Source: Macropodus opercularis (lineage: Eukaryota > Chordata > Actinopteri > Anabantiformes > Osphronemidae). Taken from it: a stretch of 64,000 bases of DNA. The stretch's first letter is position 1. Each line of letters begins with the position of its first letter. The stretch is taken from contig CM061094.1 of assembly GCA_030770545.1 (NCBI GenBank), forward strand, positions 4,697,001 to 4,761,000, given 5' to 3'. The position numbers and the translations under genes are program-made. Below, in pieces: positions 36,906 to 49,676 of the stretch. The notes beneath the pieces are model-generated. The model worked only from the letters and a program-made list of their open reading frames with translations, ran no database searches and was not told the origin of the DNA.

Positions 36906-38461
36906 ATGAGTCGCCAGACTGCCACCGCGCTGCCCACAGGAACTTCCAAGTGCGTCCCCTCCCAGCGCGGGCCCACCCTGTCAGGCACCACAGCCTCCAA
37001 CAGTGACCTGGCCAGCCTGTTTGAGTGTCCTGTCTGTTTTGACTATGTCCTGCCCCCCATCCTGCAGTGCCAGTCAGGACACCTGGTATGTACAGTCCAC
37101 TCTAGAATATAACAAAACTGCAAGAGTCAAAGCATGTTTGACTGTTTAAAGAGTGTACATTTACCCTTTCATGGTTTCAATTTGCTTCATGTATAAGTGT
37201 GTGTACAAGATTTTGCCATAGTGTTACTGCTACAAACAATCCTGTTTTTGTTAAAAAAAAAGAGGGAGTAACTTGAAAGTTGCAGAGCAAGAAAATTTAA
37301 ATCCTCCCAACACAAACTGTCAATTTTACTCTCTGTCTGGAAATTAATCTTCTGGGTTCTATCACCATGAAAATGTATAACCAAAGACTGGCTAATACCA
37401 ACCACGTCCTGGTGAAATCTCTCTCATCTTTAGGTAACCTTGGTATAACTGAGACATTAATGCTATAAGAATTTGTACTTTATGCACCATGCAATGCTCC
37501 ACTTTCATTCTTTTGCACTGATTGTTTGTGGCTGTTGTAATAATTGAATTTCCCCACTGTGGGATTAATAAAGAATTATCTTATCAAAGAAAATCGCTAA
37601 GATTATCATTTAAAAAAACAGCCCCACTCCACAAATCATTTTGGTTAAACATCACCGACTCTTGCCTGTCCTTTCCCCAGGTATGTTCCAACTGCCGGCC
37701 CAAACTCACTTGTTGCCCCACATGCCGAGGTCCCCTGGGCTCCATCAGGAACCTGGCCATGGAGAAGGTGGCCAACTCTGTCCTTTTCCCCTGCAAGTAT
37801 GCCTCTTCAGGCTGCGAAGTCACCCTGCCTCATACCGACAAGACAGAACACGAAGAGCTGTGTGAGTTTCGGCCGTATTCCTGCCCCTGCCCTGGTGCCT
37901 CCTGCAAGTGGCAGGGCTCCCTGGATGCCGTCATGCCTCACTTGATGCATCAGCACAAGTCCATTACGACACTGCAGGTGAGATGATTGATCTCAGTATT
38001 TTTTCAAAAACATTACTTTCTTTAAGTTATGTGTGAATACTGAGTCAATTGTTATGTTATGATTTCTAAACCTGTGTCTCTGTGTTAAGGGTGAGGACAT
38101 TGTCTTCCTGGCCACAGACATCAACCTCCCGGGTGCAGTGGACTGGGTGATGATGCAGTCGTGCTTTGGCTTTCACTTCATGCTGGTGCTGGAGAAGCAG
38201 GAGAAATACGACGGCCACCAGCAGTTCTTTGCCATCGTGCAGCTCATCGGGACTCGCAAGCAGGCCGAAAACTTTGCCTACCGGCTGGAGCTCAACGGGC
38301 ACCGGCGCAGACTCACCTGGGAGGCCACACCACGCTCCATCCACGAAGGCATCGCCACGGCCATCATGAACAGCGACTGCCTGGTGTTTGACACGTCCAT
38401 CGCACAGCTGTTCGCTGAAAACGGCAATCTAGGCATTAACGTCACCATCTCCATGTGCTAA
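36906..38461 (+). CDS. siah1: E3 ubiquitin-protein ligase Siah1
   Basis: Three exons, 36906-37085, 37681-37977 and 38090-38461, join in phase 0 to 282 residues, the same length as human SIAH1 and almost identical. Siah1 is a RING E3 that binds E2 enzymes and targets substrates such as DCC, PHD enzymes and TRAF2 for proteasomal degradation. The RING finger starts at Cys41 (CPVCFDYVLPP) and ends near residue 76 (LTCCPTC). Two SIAH-type zinc fingers follow (LFPCKYASSGC to MPHLMHQH). The C-terminal substrate-binding domain runs from about GEDIVFLATD to the end, NVTISMC. Exon 1 starts two bases before the ATG, and the same phase allows the MDEE extension from the 33300 exon. The last exon continues as 3' UTR. 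The only notable differences from human are in residues 16-25. Confidence 0.97.
37530..37590 (+). mobile_element. LINE 3' tail fragment in siah1 intron
   Basis: TTTGTGGCTGTTGTAATAATTG, then AATTTCCCCACTGTGGGATT, AATAAAG and AATTATCTTATC. The terminal words match those of the LINE end at 17258-17310, so this is a severely 5'-truncated insertion of a related element. Confidence 0.6.
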
Positions 38462-40306
38462 AAGACTGAAACAAAGGATGGTTTTAAGGAATTACAGATT
38501 GTCGGGGGTTGTTCATTTTAGGGGGTCAAATCAATTGTGACCTCATAGTGCCCTCCCCCCCTCTCCCTTACCCTTTGAGATGTGGAACTGGACTGTCTTA
38601 AGGCAGCTGTGGAGGCCCCAGGGGGTGGGATGGATGGGTGGTTGAATGAATGAATGAGTAAACACAAGGACATTACAGTGTAGTGACTGCTATAGACTCC
38701 TAAACACACATGAAAACATATGTGAGGCTCGTGCTAGCACGCACAGTCTCAACATCTTTGTCATCAATGTGGAGACACAAACTGAAAAAGCTGTTAATTC
38801 AAATTCTCTGATGTTCATGCTTCTTGGTCATGTCTCTCCTAACGTGGTTTCTCAACAGTGTCTCTTTCTTTCCTCCTTCTCCATCGATCCTCAGACATTT
38901 CAGACACTACAGCTCTCCAGCCTTCGCTCAGAGACACCAGAAGCTGAGCCGCCTCACTCTGCAACATCCATGCAGCAGGAAAGACTTAAGCTATGTCCAA
39001 TACAAACTCCTGGTCAGTGCAAGGTAGCTCGCCAGCTATGTATCTATCTAGCTTTCCTTTCTGTTTGTAATCCACATCACTACTCGGCAGACCTCCCCGA
39101 AATGAATGGTTCACACGCTGCCGACTGTGGCTGGCCTTGATTAGCTCAAACTGGAAACCAGTGTCATGAAATCCTCTAGTCCCATTTTTGTAGATTTGAG
39201 TATTTATCATCACCTGTGACTGACGTGGCTGTCAATGGCTTAGACTGGAACTGTCACCCATAGACATGGATGACTGTAGCACCCATAAGCACCTGGGTAT
39301 GTTCAGGACTGGAATCTTGGACATGCCTTATGGGTCCATGGATGTCCTTTTTACATCTGCGATTCAACATCTCTGGTTTCCCTCCGGTTCACACCAGTCC
39401 ACCCCAAAGCTATGATTGTGCATCAGATGCTCTTTATTAGTTAACTGTCATTGTTGATAGGTTAGGATCTGCTCTCATACTGTATGAATTTAGGAAGACC
39501 CTCAGCTATGTCTGCTCTGGATTTAACTTTTTATTGGGGGTTTTTTGTACGTTATTTTCATGGAGTGGACACAACAGTGGCGTTCTCACACACAAGTGTG
39601 TGTAAAAGTGGTTGAATGAGTGTGTGTCGGAGGTCATGTTCTGTTTTCAAAATGTGGAAAAACTGCATTTCATTAGAGTCAATGTTTTTGTTTGGGGTTT
39701 ATTTCTTGTCTTTGTAATTTTAGTCGTCTTTATTTGTATGAGATGGGAAGAACTGTTTGCACGGATGTCAGACGTGGCAAGAAGCCTCCTCACCTTTCTC
39801 CTTTTCCCCTCACTTCTTTCATTTCCCCTCATCCTCCACCGTGCTCTGTTTGCCAGCGTCGGGCCTCAGCCACTGATTGAGTTATCAGCCAGCCAGGAAT
39901 GAGGGACAGTTCCTACCGTTACACAATGTTGGTATTATTATTAAATGGAGATTATCATATTGATCTTTCTTTTGTAATTACTTTTAAAAACAAAAATTAA
40001 AAGGCAGTTGTAAAACGTGTGGCTAAACTTCAGTGTTTGTAGTTAAAAGCAAGTTGTGTCGTTCTTCTAAAGATTCTTTTCCAGAGTTAGATTGTTTCTC
40101 CTCATGTATTTGTCTCTGTCCTCTTGTGTGCTAAGTCTTTTCTCTCACCACACCCCCCCACCCCCCACCCTTTTTTTTTTTTTTTTTTTTGTCTGGGGAG
40201 GGAGGGAAGTCGCGCCACTCGTCTCTCCCTTTCTCTTCATGTGGAGTCTCGGTAACGTTGCTGCTCTCCCTCAACTCCCTGACTTTTCTGTTTTAATATG
40301 TCATTT

Positions 40307-40312
40307 AATAAA
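40307..40312 (+). promoter_or_regulatory. siah1: Candidate siah1 polyadenylation signal
   Basis: AATAAA about 1.85 kb past the siah1 stop, followed by T-rich sequence. It is the best-placed signal if the 3' UTR is long. Earlier variants cannot be excluded. Confidence 0.4.
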
Positions 40313-42802
40313 TCTATCTTTTTCATACCTTGGTGCCTTTTTTCCTTCTTTTAATAGTAGGCATCACATTCTGATTGCTGTAATTCATGCATTAATATAG
40401 GATGCCTGTCTGTGTGTTCAATTCATTCATATTAATTATTTGAAAAAAATGTTTTTTCCATTCTAAGAATTCCACCCAGTCTTGGGTCAGAGGAGAGATC
40501 CCAGCAAACCTCTTGGGAAAGAAAATATAATCAAGAATTGTGCATGTTAATAAACGGTTAGGTGTGATGCTGGAATATGATCGGTTTCAAATGGCACAAA
40601 ACTGATGCTGCAGGTGAATGTTTTCGTCTGGGGATTTATTTGCGTCTAAAAGTAGGATCGATCCAGGTCAGTGTGAAAGGTGGAAGACACACTTTGTACC
40701 ACCAGCAGCTCTTGTCTGTCCTGGCTCACAGTGGTAACTTATCCTTTAGGTCTCTGTTCACCTGAGGCTGGTTGTGTGTGTCGGTGCTGTGCAGCCTAAC
40801 AACCACAAGTGTGATTGGGTATATTTTTATTACTGCATCAGGGGAAAAGTTGCAGTCTCAGAATTACAACACTATTCATCATGAACCATCTCAGAACTAC
40901 AAGTTCACATCTGTTTATGTCCCTGGATTGAGGATTTGGTTGCTTAAAAATGTGATTTCTAAAACACAAGCCAGTTACACTGTCCCCAATACTTCTGTTG
41001 GCCTCCTAGGTTTATCATTGTTAAGTAGGTCTGTGGATGTGGGGCAGCCTGTGAGGTCAGATAGGTAGATCAGATGTGCAGTGAAGAACACAAGAATAGC
41101 ACAAGCTGTTTGCTTAAAACTAGTGGTGATAGCAAATTTGAAAAAAAGTATCCAACATTGTCTGAAATGAGGAAGCAACATAAGCAAACGAAGGACAAGT
41201 TATAGATGAGAACTGTTTTAAAAGCAAATAATAAAAAAACTGGGTACAGTAATACTCAGCGGCATTTATAATTTTGTCATGTTGGTGATTTAGGCATTTG
41301 ATACATTTCTGGCTCTATAAAAACCATTATAGAAGATTAATTCACAGAGACAGAGTAAAATTGATTGTTGTGTTGGGAGGATTTAAATTTGATGACAGTT
41401 ACATTAAGGAGTTCTTCCCATGCTTTTTCTGCACTGTGGTGGATCTGACACACACACTAATTTTATGTGATGTCTTCATGTGGGACTTGCAAAACACACT
41501 CCCTCTTTTTAACGTACATTCATCAATTTAAAAGAATGTGGTGCATTTAAAAAAATGGGACTATTAAGAACAGTAAAGTTTCATCTGGAGTTTGAATCAG
41601 AGTTAAAGACAACTCCAGACATGTTGGGTCAACCCATTCTATATTCCTACTTCTCCATAACATAGTCCCAGGGGTGCAACCCACACCTAAAAGTAGCTTA
41701 ACGGGCACCAGTGCAGATGATGTGAGAGCTTACACTGTGAGCTCTGTCATGAGTGTGGGCATGCTGCCAGTAAAGTATGCACACCCCAAAGGCCCCTGGG
41801 TAATTATGTTATAGGTTAAGGTCTTCCATTCAGTGTTTGTGGTGAGGGGGGATGTTGAATGGAGAGAGCATAGAGAACCTAATACTGGGGTTTAACAGAC
41901 TGGGTGTGTCTGCAATGGACTGACTATGACATGCACATAGTGTTACTGTACACACATAAAAAATATATTAACACTTTTATAGTCTATAGTGTTTTTTTTT
42001 TCCTTTTTACCAAGCAAATGTAGTGAATGACTTAAAGAATACAAATGCAGGTAATACATGTGTACTGGGAGACCAACTGGCACTTAACAAGACTCAGCCG
42101 ACCAGTTCCAGACCTTAGAAGACTAAACAGCACCTCACACAGGCTTCGATGCGCTATTAAATGCCAAAACTACATTTATTAAAGTGTTGAAAGTTACATG
42201 AAAGAAGCTTTATTTTATTAACTAGGTGTCAATTTTTTTTAACCTAGGATTTTACAGTGTATTCTTCATAAAGCATTAACCGACAGTATGATTTATATAT
42301 TCTTATTATATGTGATTACCTTTTACAACCACTGTCACAGTGTGGTATGATCTGGGCAAATAGACTTCAAGTCTAAAACATTCATTACATTAATTGATGC
42401 AGAAATAGCACACATTTTTGAATTTGACTACTACTAAGTCAAACCTGACCATCAATTCTTTTTTTGTGTACACATTCCAGCACCAATGGAAAAAATTAAC
42501 ATTATGATTAAGTGCTGTAATTTTGCTGCTGTATTACTGACTGGTGCTGTCATAGCAGTGCAGCAATGATGTAAACTACATCTGGTCAACATGACCTGTT
42601 AGTGGCTGTACTGTGTTCAGACGCATTCATAGCAAACTGCTGTTACTTCGTATCAACATGAACTTAGGTCACATAACATGCAGACGCCTTTAGTCACCAA
42701 CGAATGTCGTCTCGTCCTTTGCATTTTGAAAAACTCTAAAATACTCTCTTCACTACATACCATCACTGTGTGTTTTCACTGTGTTTTTTACAACTGAAAC
42801 TG
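40313..42802. other. Convergent intergenic gap between siah1 and lonp2
   Basis: The two genes point toward each other here. No coding exon or classifiable transposon was seen. TTTATT (minus-strand AATAAA) at 42175-42180, 42209-42214 and 42214-42219 could serve as lonp2 polyadenylation signals, giving a 3' UTR near 600 nt. Confidence 0.45.
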
Positions 42803-43833
42803 TTACAGTTTGCTGGTGAGCCGCGGGTGTGTGTGCACACTGTCCGACCCTGGAAACCCTCCATCAAACGCGGCGTTCAGAACTTCGTCCAGGTTTCCGG
42901 TGGTGACAAAGTCGAGGTCAGCACGGACATTGGCTGGAAGCTCCTCCAGGTCTTTCTCATTGCGTTTTGGCAGAATGACACGCTTCACTCCTGCCCTGTG
43001 AGCCGCCAGGACCTTGTCTTTGATTCCGCCCACCTGTGCACAACCGACCAATCAAGATGCTCAAAACTGGGTGCTGTATGTCTTATAATGTGTGGTGAAT
43101 CTGATTACTCACCGGCAGCACCAGTCCTCTTAATGTGATCTCTCCTGTCATGGCAACATCTGATCGTACTAATCGTCCACTAAACAGTGAGGCTAGGCAG
43201 GTCACTATGGTAACGCCAGCAGAGGGACCATCCTTGGTAACAGCTCCAGCAGGGAAGTGGAGGTGGATGTCGGTCCCTTCTAATGGATCTGGACCCCCAA
43301 CCACTTTTCAATCACAAACAGTTTACATGTATACAAGACTTATTTACAATTTATACATGTATATTTATATATACTGTAAACACACACACACACACACAGA
43401 TCTGTGTTTGTACTTACTGTTGGTGAGTTGGTAGGTTTTAGCATTCGTTCTAAGCCAGCTGATGGCCAGATGTGCAGACTCTTTCATAACATCCCCTAAC
43501 TGACCGGTCAGCGTGAGCTGACCTTCTCCCTCCATGCGACTGGCCTCTACAAACATAATCTCCCCTCCGAGGGGGGTCCAGGCCAGACCCAGGGCCACCC
43601 CAGGCAGTGTGAGCCGTTCAGACACCTTCAACAGAGAAAACTTTAACTTGAGGTACATTCCTTAATCAACAACTTGTTGAATATGAGAACTGATCTGCAG
43701 ATGCTGCTCTGTCTGCTGCACCAAGCTCCTGCACTCTCTGCTTACCTCAATCTCAAACACCGGAGGTCCCAAGATGTCTTTCAGAGCGATGTGGTCAATC
43801 ACGATAGGCATCTCTGGAGGTGCTACTTCTGAT

Positions 43834-43912
<79 letters not shown>

Positions 43913-46900
43913 ATATGGAAAATCATCAGACAGAACAAGCACATATAACATCCCTTTGGAAAAATAAAAAAGTAAGAACAAACTAATTTGTGTATATATA
44001 CATAAATTCTTTAAAGACAAAGATTTGAGGGTTGAAAATTGAAAAAAATGTTTTTTCCCCACACTATTACCTTAAACAAGACAGGAATCATTTCCCTGTT
44101 TGTTCCATGCAATGTGCTTAAAATATTGTTTTTATGACTCCAACACAAGTCGACTAGCGCCACCTTGTGTTAAACAGCAGTAATTCAATAGCCATGCAGC
44201 ACCAATGTTCATTCATACCAGTCAGAGCTTTATTCAGGACAAATAATGTCACTTCAAGCATTCATGTCTCAGTTCTATTCAAGTGTCTCACTAAGTTATG
44301 AAGACACCATGGTACCAGAATGTTGAACTGAGACAAACTGAGACTACCCAGACCCAAAGAACAACAAACAGACATGTTCAAATTACACTGTAGCAAAAGC
44401 ACGTGTTTTCTATTCCTATTCACTATTAGTGAACCTACTAGTAGTCACTACTAGTCACCTGAGGACTGACTCAATGGACAAAACAGGGCCATCACTAATG
44501 TTTCAAAGGTTCAGTGCTGACATGCAACTAAGAATCTGACCCATGATCGACTCTTACCCTGTGTTGGACCCTCTGCGGTTGAGGCATCACTCCCTGTGAC
44601 GTTGTGACCTTCAGCAACCTTCACAGCCACAGCTCGGCAGATGGCTCCTATCTTCCTTTCCAGAGAACGCACACCTGCTTCACGGGTATACCTGAAAGTA
44701 CAAGCAAAAATAAACAACACATGAACATAATGATGGTGACATGTGGTCTTTTGCTATTGTAGCTTCTGCTGCTAGGTGTATAGTAATCAATGTACCACTA
44801 TGTGTATGCAGATACATGCAGATATATGAGCATCGAGACTGGACCAGTGAGAGGTCCACAGTTTCACAATTGCCTTGCAAATAAAATCACATGGACCCCA
44901 GGTTGAGCACTATGCTGAGTGCTGTTAGCTGTTTCTATAGTAACCAGATAGTGTAAGTCAGCTGAAAATGAATCCAGCGCCTCTGGTGAAAAAAATTGAA
45001 CAAAGGAGGTTAAAATCATATGACTGACGCATGTTCTTTCTAATCAACAGGTCACTCTGCCAGTGGCATCCTGCTTAACATTCAAAACAAATACCAACTG
45101 AACCGCTTGACAACTTAATGATATGCTCTGGTGACCACAAGTGGACCACAATGTCTTCAAAAGGGAGCAGCCAGCTGGTTCAGCACTCACACTGTGCTGT
45201 ACAGGCTAAACAAAGCATTGTGTCAGCAGTGAATATCAAAGGGCATCAACTATAGTACATGCCTGAAGATGAGTCTGTCTGGGTCACATGAGTGTGACAA
45301 CTCAGCGGAGCGTCGCACACAAGACATCGAGGCTGGAAGTTTTATGAGGTCAATATAAAGCTGAATAGGACAAGCTAAGGACAGGCTAAAGCTTGTTTAA
45401 GTGATGACTACACTTCTGTGCCATCTCCCCATGAAATCACAACTGTCAGGTACCTGGCTTTAGTGAAATACTTCCACTTACCCCTCCCAATTCATTGTGT
45501 TGTGCAACCCAGAAGTGGTTGTCTAAAATAGACAGTAGAGCCAAGAGAGAATCCACAAAATAACTGTACTCTCTTACAATGTGTACCATATAAATATAGT
45601 ATGTTCTTACATAACACACTCTCAATGACTCTCAATTTCGAAATAAGCACTTTTCCCAAAATACCAATTTACTCCTTCTTGGGAAAAAGAAAAAAAAAGT
45701 CAAAGTCTGTGGCCCCTTGTAATTAGGCTGAGCATGGACTTAGAAAGCTTTGTGTTCCAGTTGTTGGTGCTTAGCTTACCTGCTGATTATATCCTGTGTG
45801 GTGTCCTGTGGTATATGCAGCTGTTGAGGTGTTAATCCATGCTGTTCTAGCTGGTTTGGGATCAGGTGGCGATGGGCTATCTCCACCTTCTCCTCCTGGG
45901 TGTAGCCTGGTACACACAGACACACAATTACCAATGAGTTTGCCAAAGATTTAACGTGGTGAACATGGTACCTGCGTTAACTACAATGCAAAGTGAATGC
46001 CATGAATTTGGCAGCTTGCTGTCTTATGCTTAAAGGCTAAGGTGACCTCCAGCCTCTGTAAGTAACTAATCCAATTATTAATTTACTACTTCTCATCTTA
46101 AGACATTTAAAAACGTTCTTAATTGAATAATTGCAATTGCAATTCTTCTGATTATTGGTCCCTTTTTAGTAGTGGCAGCAGTTAGTTTGGTGTAATTTTG
46201 GTTGTGTGTTTTCATCTTCACAGAGTGAATCATGAAAGGATACAGGAAGAATCACTAGTTCCTGTTCATCTGGTTCCTTAGAGCACAGTATATCTGGGGC
46301 AAAACCCACCTGGTACCTGCAGAACCTCCATCCTGTCCAGCAGCGCTGGGGGAATGGTGGCTGTGGTGTTTGCAGTGGCAATAAAAAGCACTTGGGAGAG
46401 GTCAAAGGCCACATTGAGATAATGATCTGTGAAGCTGTGGTTCTGTTCTGGGTCCAAGACCTGAGGCAACGCAGATTAACTTTTAGTGGTTTATAGTTTT
46501 CAATCACACTTAACTTAATTTAGCCTGGAAGTGAATTTAGTTAATCATGAATGGATAAAGAACAAACGGAAGAAGACAAGCGATGTTTGAGAAATAATTA
46601 GCTGGCACGTTTGGTTCAAGGTATCACAATGTTCAAATATAAAGTCATGTAAGAGGAAAACAGACTGACCTCTAGCAGTGCTGCTGCAGGGTCTCCTTGA
46701 AGGCTCTTTCCCAGTTTGTCCACCTCGTCCAGGAGGAAGACAGGATTATTGACACCCACAGTCTTCAAACCGTTGATGATACGACCAGGCATGCTGCCCA
46801 CATATGTACGTCTGGAGACAAAGACGCGATGTAAATTACTGGCCCACTGTGTAAACGTTTCCTTTCCACTTCAAACAACCTGAGGGCTATGATATTAATT

Positions 46901-49637
46901 ACAACACAAAGGTACAGAAATATAAATACCAAATGTCACACGTATGGCCACATAAAGAGAAACAATACAAAGAGACACAAATTATTTGAACTGAATGCAT
47001 CTTCAGTGTGATCTGTTTGAACTATATTCCAAATGTTTTACTAGGAAAAACCTTTTGCCAACATAAGCATCACCATTCTCGTGTTGTACATTGTTATAGC
47101 CAATATTTCAATTACACCATGTCCCAGAACTACAGTAACAAGAAATGTGTGACTTCAAAAGACATAACCTATTCTTCATAACCTCTAAGGCTGTCTCATA
47201 TTAGACTCTTATCTTATCTACCTATAAAACATCACAAGACACAAGAAGATCTGGCACAGTTACTATCATAAGTGTCTACCTGTGTCCTCGTATGTCTGAT
47301 TGGTCACAGACGCCGCCTAAAGCGATGCGATGAAACTCTCTGCCCAGAGTCCTGGCAATGGAGCGTCCCACACTGGTCTTTCCAACTCCTGGGGGCCCCA
47401 CAAAGCAGAGAATGGGTCCCTAAAGTCACAGCCGCAGTATTACATTCAAAGGTTAATATGTGGCATGTTCAAGGAATCCTTATTCATTCTCCACTAAAAT
47501 AAAATACAATACATTTAACGTATGAGAAGCACCTTTAGTGAAGTCTTCAGCTGTCTAACAGCCAGGTACTCAAGCACACGTCGCTTCAGCTTGTCCATGG
47601 CATAGTGATCGTTGTCCAGTAAAGTACGGGCAGCTCGGATGTCTAAGCAGTCTGAGAAGAGCGTAATGCAATACAACACAAAAATAAAAGCGTCAGTCAC
47701 TCCACTTTAAGTATTAGACTAAGGCTGGAGAGTTTTGGGGAAAAAAAAGCTTTTTGATTCACAGAGGTTTTCCAGGCTACCTCAGACACCATACTTAAGA
47801 CAAACTTGAGCTATGACCGCTGACTGCCACTCCATGCACCCTGTTCTGAAAATCTGCCCTCTACACTATAGTTTTTGAAAAGCTCAGCATCCAGCCTGTG
47901 GTTAGCTGCAGAGACAGCGCAAAGCAGTGGCTGTTTCCTCATTTTATTGTGTCTCGACAACCCACAGACATTATATCGTTGTATACTACACTGAATTTCT
48001 TGACCGGATAAGATGATTGCTGTAAACGATAATTGCTGTTAACCCACAGACAACAGAGCACACTACACCACACCTGCAAGTTGCAAGTCTGATGAATCTG
48101 TGTAGTGCTGATATTTTTGACCCTTTACACCTAGGCCTTTCCAAACATCCTCTCTATACACCTTTGGTGCTTTTACTCCATGGCAGCTCCACCATGAGAT
48201 CCAAGTAGTTTCTGGTGAGGGCGTACTCAGGCATGGACTGGGGCATCTTCTTTAATCTGCGTAGACATGAGTGAGATGTGTCACTTACGCTTGATAATCA
48301 CGGCCCACTGTTTCAGAGTAGTGCTTTTAAACAATCCTAAGCTACAGATTTCAAATGTTCATCTCACTAAAGAAATCATTGATCTAAATAGTGTAATCAT
48401 ATGCACAAATGAAATGTTTCACTATTTCAACAAATATGTGTGCTAACAAAAAAGCTACAGCAAATGGCAGATGAAGCACAGATGAGCTCCCTCTGTTAGT
48501 TTACATCCGTATGTTAAAGGCATCTCTCACTGTCAGTCGGCAGATCCCCATCCACTGTCTCATCAGTGATTCTATGCATAGTACTGTATAGTAACCACTC
48601 AGCCTAATTTGGTAAAACTGAGAGTGTGAATTTTTAGTCTGACAGCAGCCTTCCCTAAGTCCCTGCCTCTACCAATAGCAGAAACTGATATTACTGATAT
48701 TACAACTGAAAATCTGTTCTAATAAACTTGCTCAGCCATCATACTAACACTACAAAAGTTTAAATAATATAGAATGTTTTCAGAATATTTGTGTTAGTAT
48801 TTTTTTAAAATGTTCATTAAAAGGTTTATTATTATCTGTGCCTCAGCATGAAAACCCTAAACTGGTGACCACGATTGACCATGTGGCAAATGAGAGCAGC
48901 AGCGGCGGTAATCATGGTGAAAATTCACCTCTTAAGTTCTTTAAGACAAACTCTGAGGGCAGCTTCAGGCATGTTGGCCCCGTGGACCTTCCTCTCCAAC
49001 AACATGGTATCATCTCCATCGTCATCTCCATCCTCCTCATCCAAGCTGAACTGCCGGCCCGGAAACACTCCACCCTTTCGCACTGATAAGACCTGAGCAA
49101 AGCGCAAACATGATGCATGAACTGGCAAACTACTACTTAACCGACAACCCCCCCCCCCCCCAAATTACCCTATTTTCATTATCAGGACTCATCTTCCTGG
49201 TTTTCTGCAGCAGTTTCAGTCCCTCAATCTGCCTGGTCAACATGGGCAGAGCCTTCTTGAAGCGCTCCTCCAAACTCACTGCATCAAGGACCTTCACCAC
49301 ACACAATTCACAAAAGTCCTTTTATAATACTCTGAGTCCTTTAAAATCATATATAGTAGTTGAATGCTAACATAAACAAAGCACATCTGGAATGTTAAAT
49401 TATAAGACCTGAATAAATTCAAAATCAAATACGTCATAATAGAATTTTGACCAATTGAACAAACTGCTTGAATTTGAGTTTGTTTGTCAGCACACCTGAA
49501 GTTTCTCCTTGTTTGAGGTGCGAATCATGGAGGCAACCACATCAGGAAGAGTTTCCCTGGGTAGATTGTCCAACAGGCGCCTGAACTTTGCCACAACTGG
49601 AACAGACATATCCAACATACCCAACAACTACACACAC

Positions 49638-49676
<39 letters not shown>

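Noticed and set aside
43662..44062. Long CVCVCV open frames on the minus strand
   Set aside because: They are translations of the (TG)n microsatellite. Only the part below 43828 belongs to lonp2 exon 14.
49630..49674. Regularly spaced repeats considered as a CRISPR-like array
   Set aside because: Simple dinucleotide microsatellites in a vertebrate intron, with no spacer structure.
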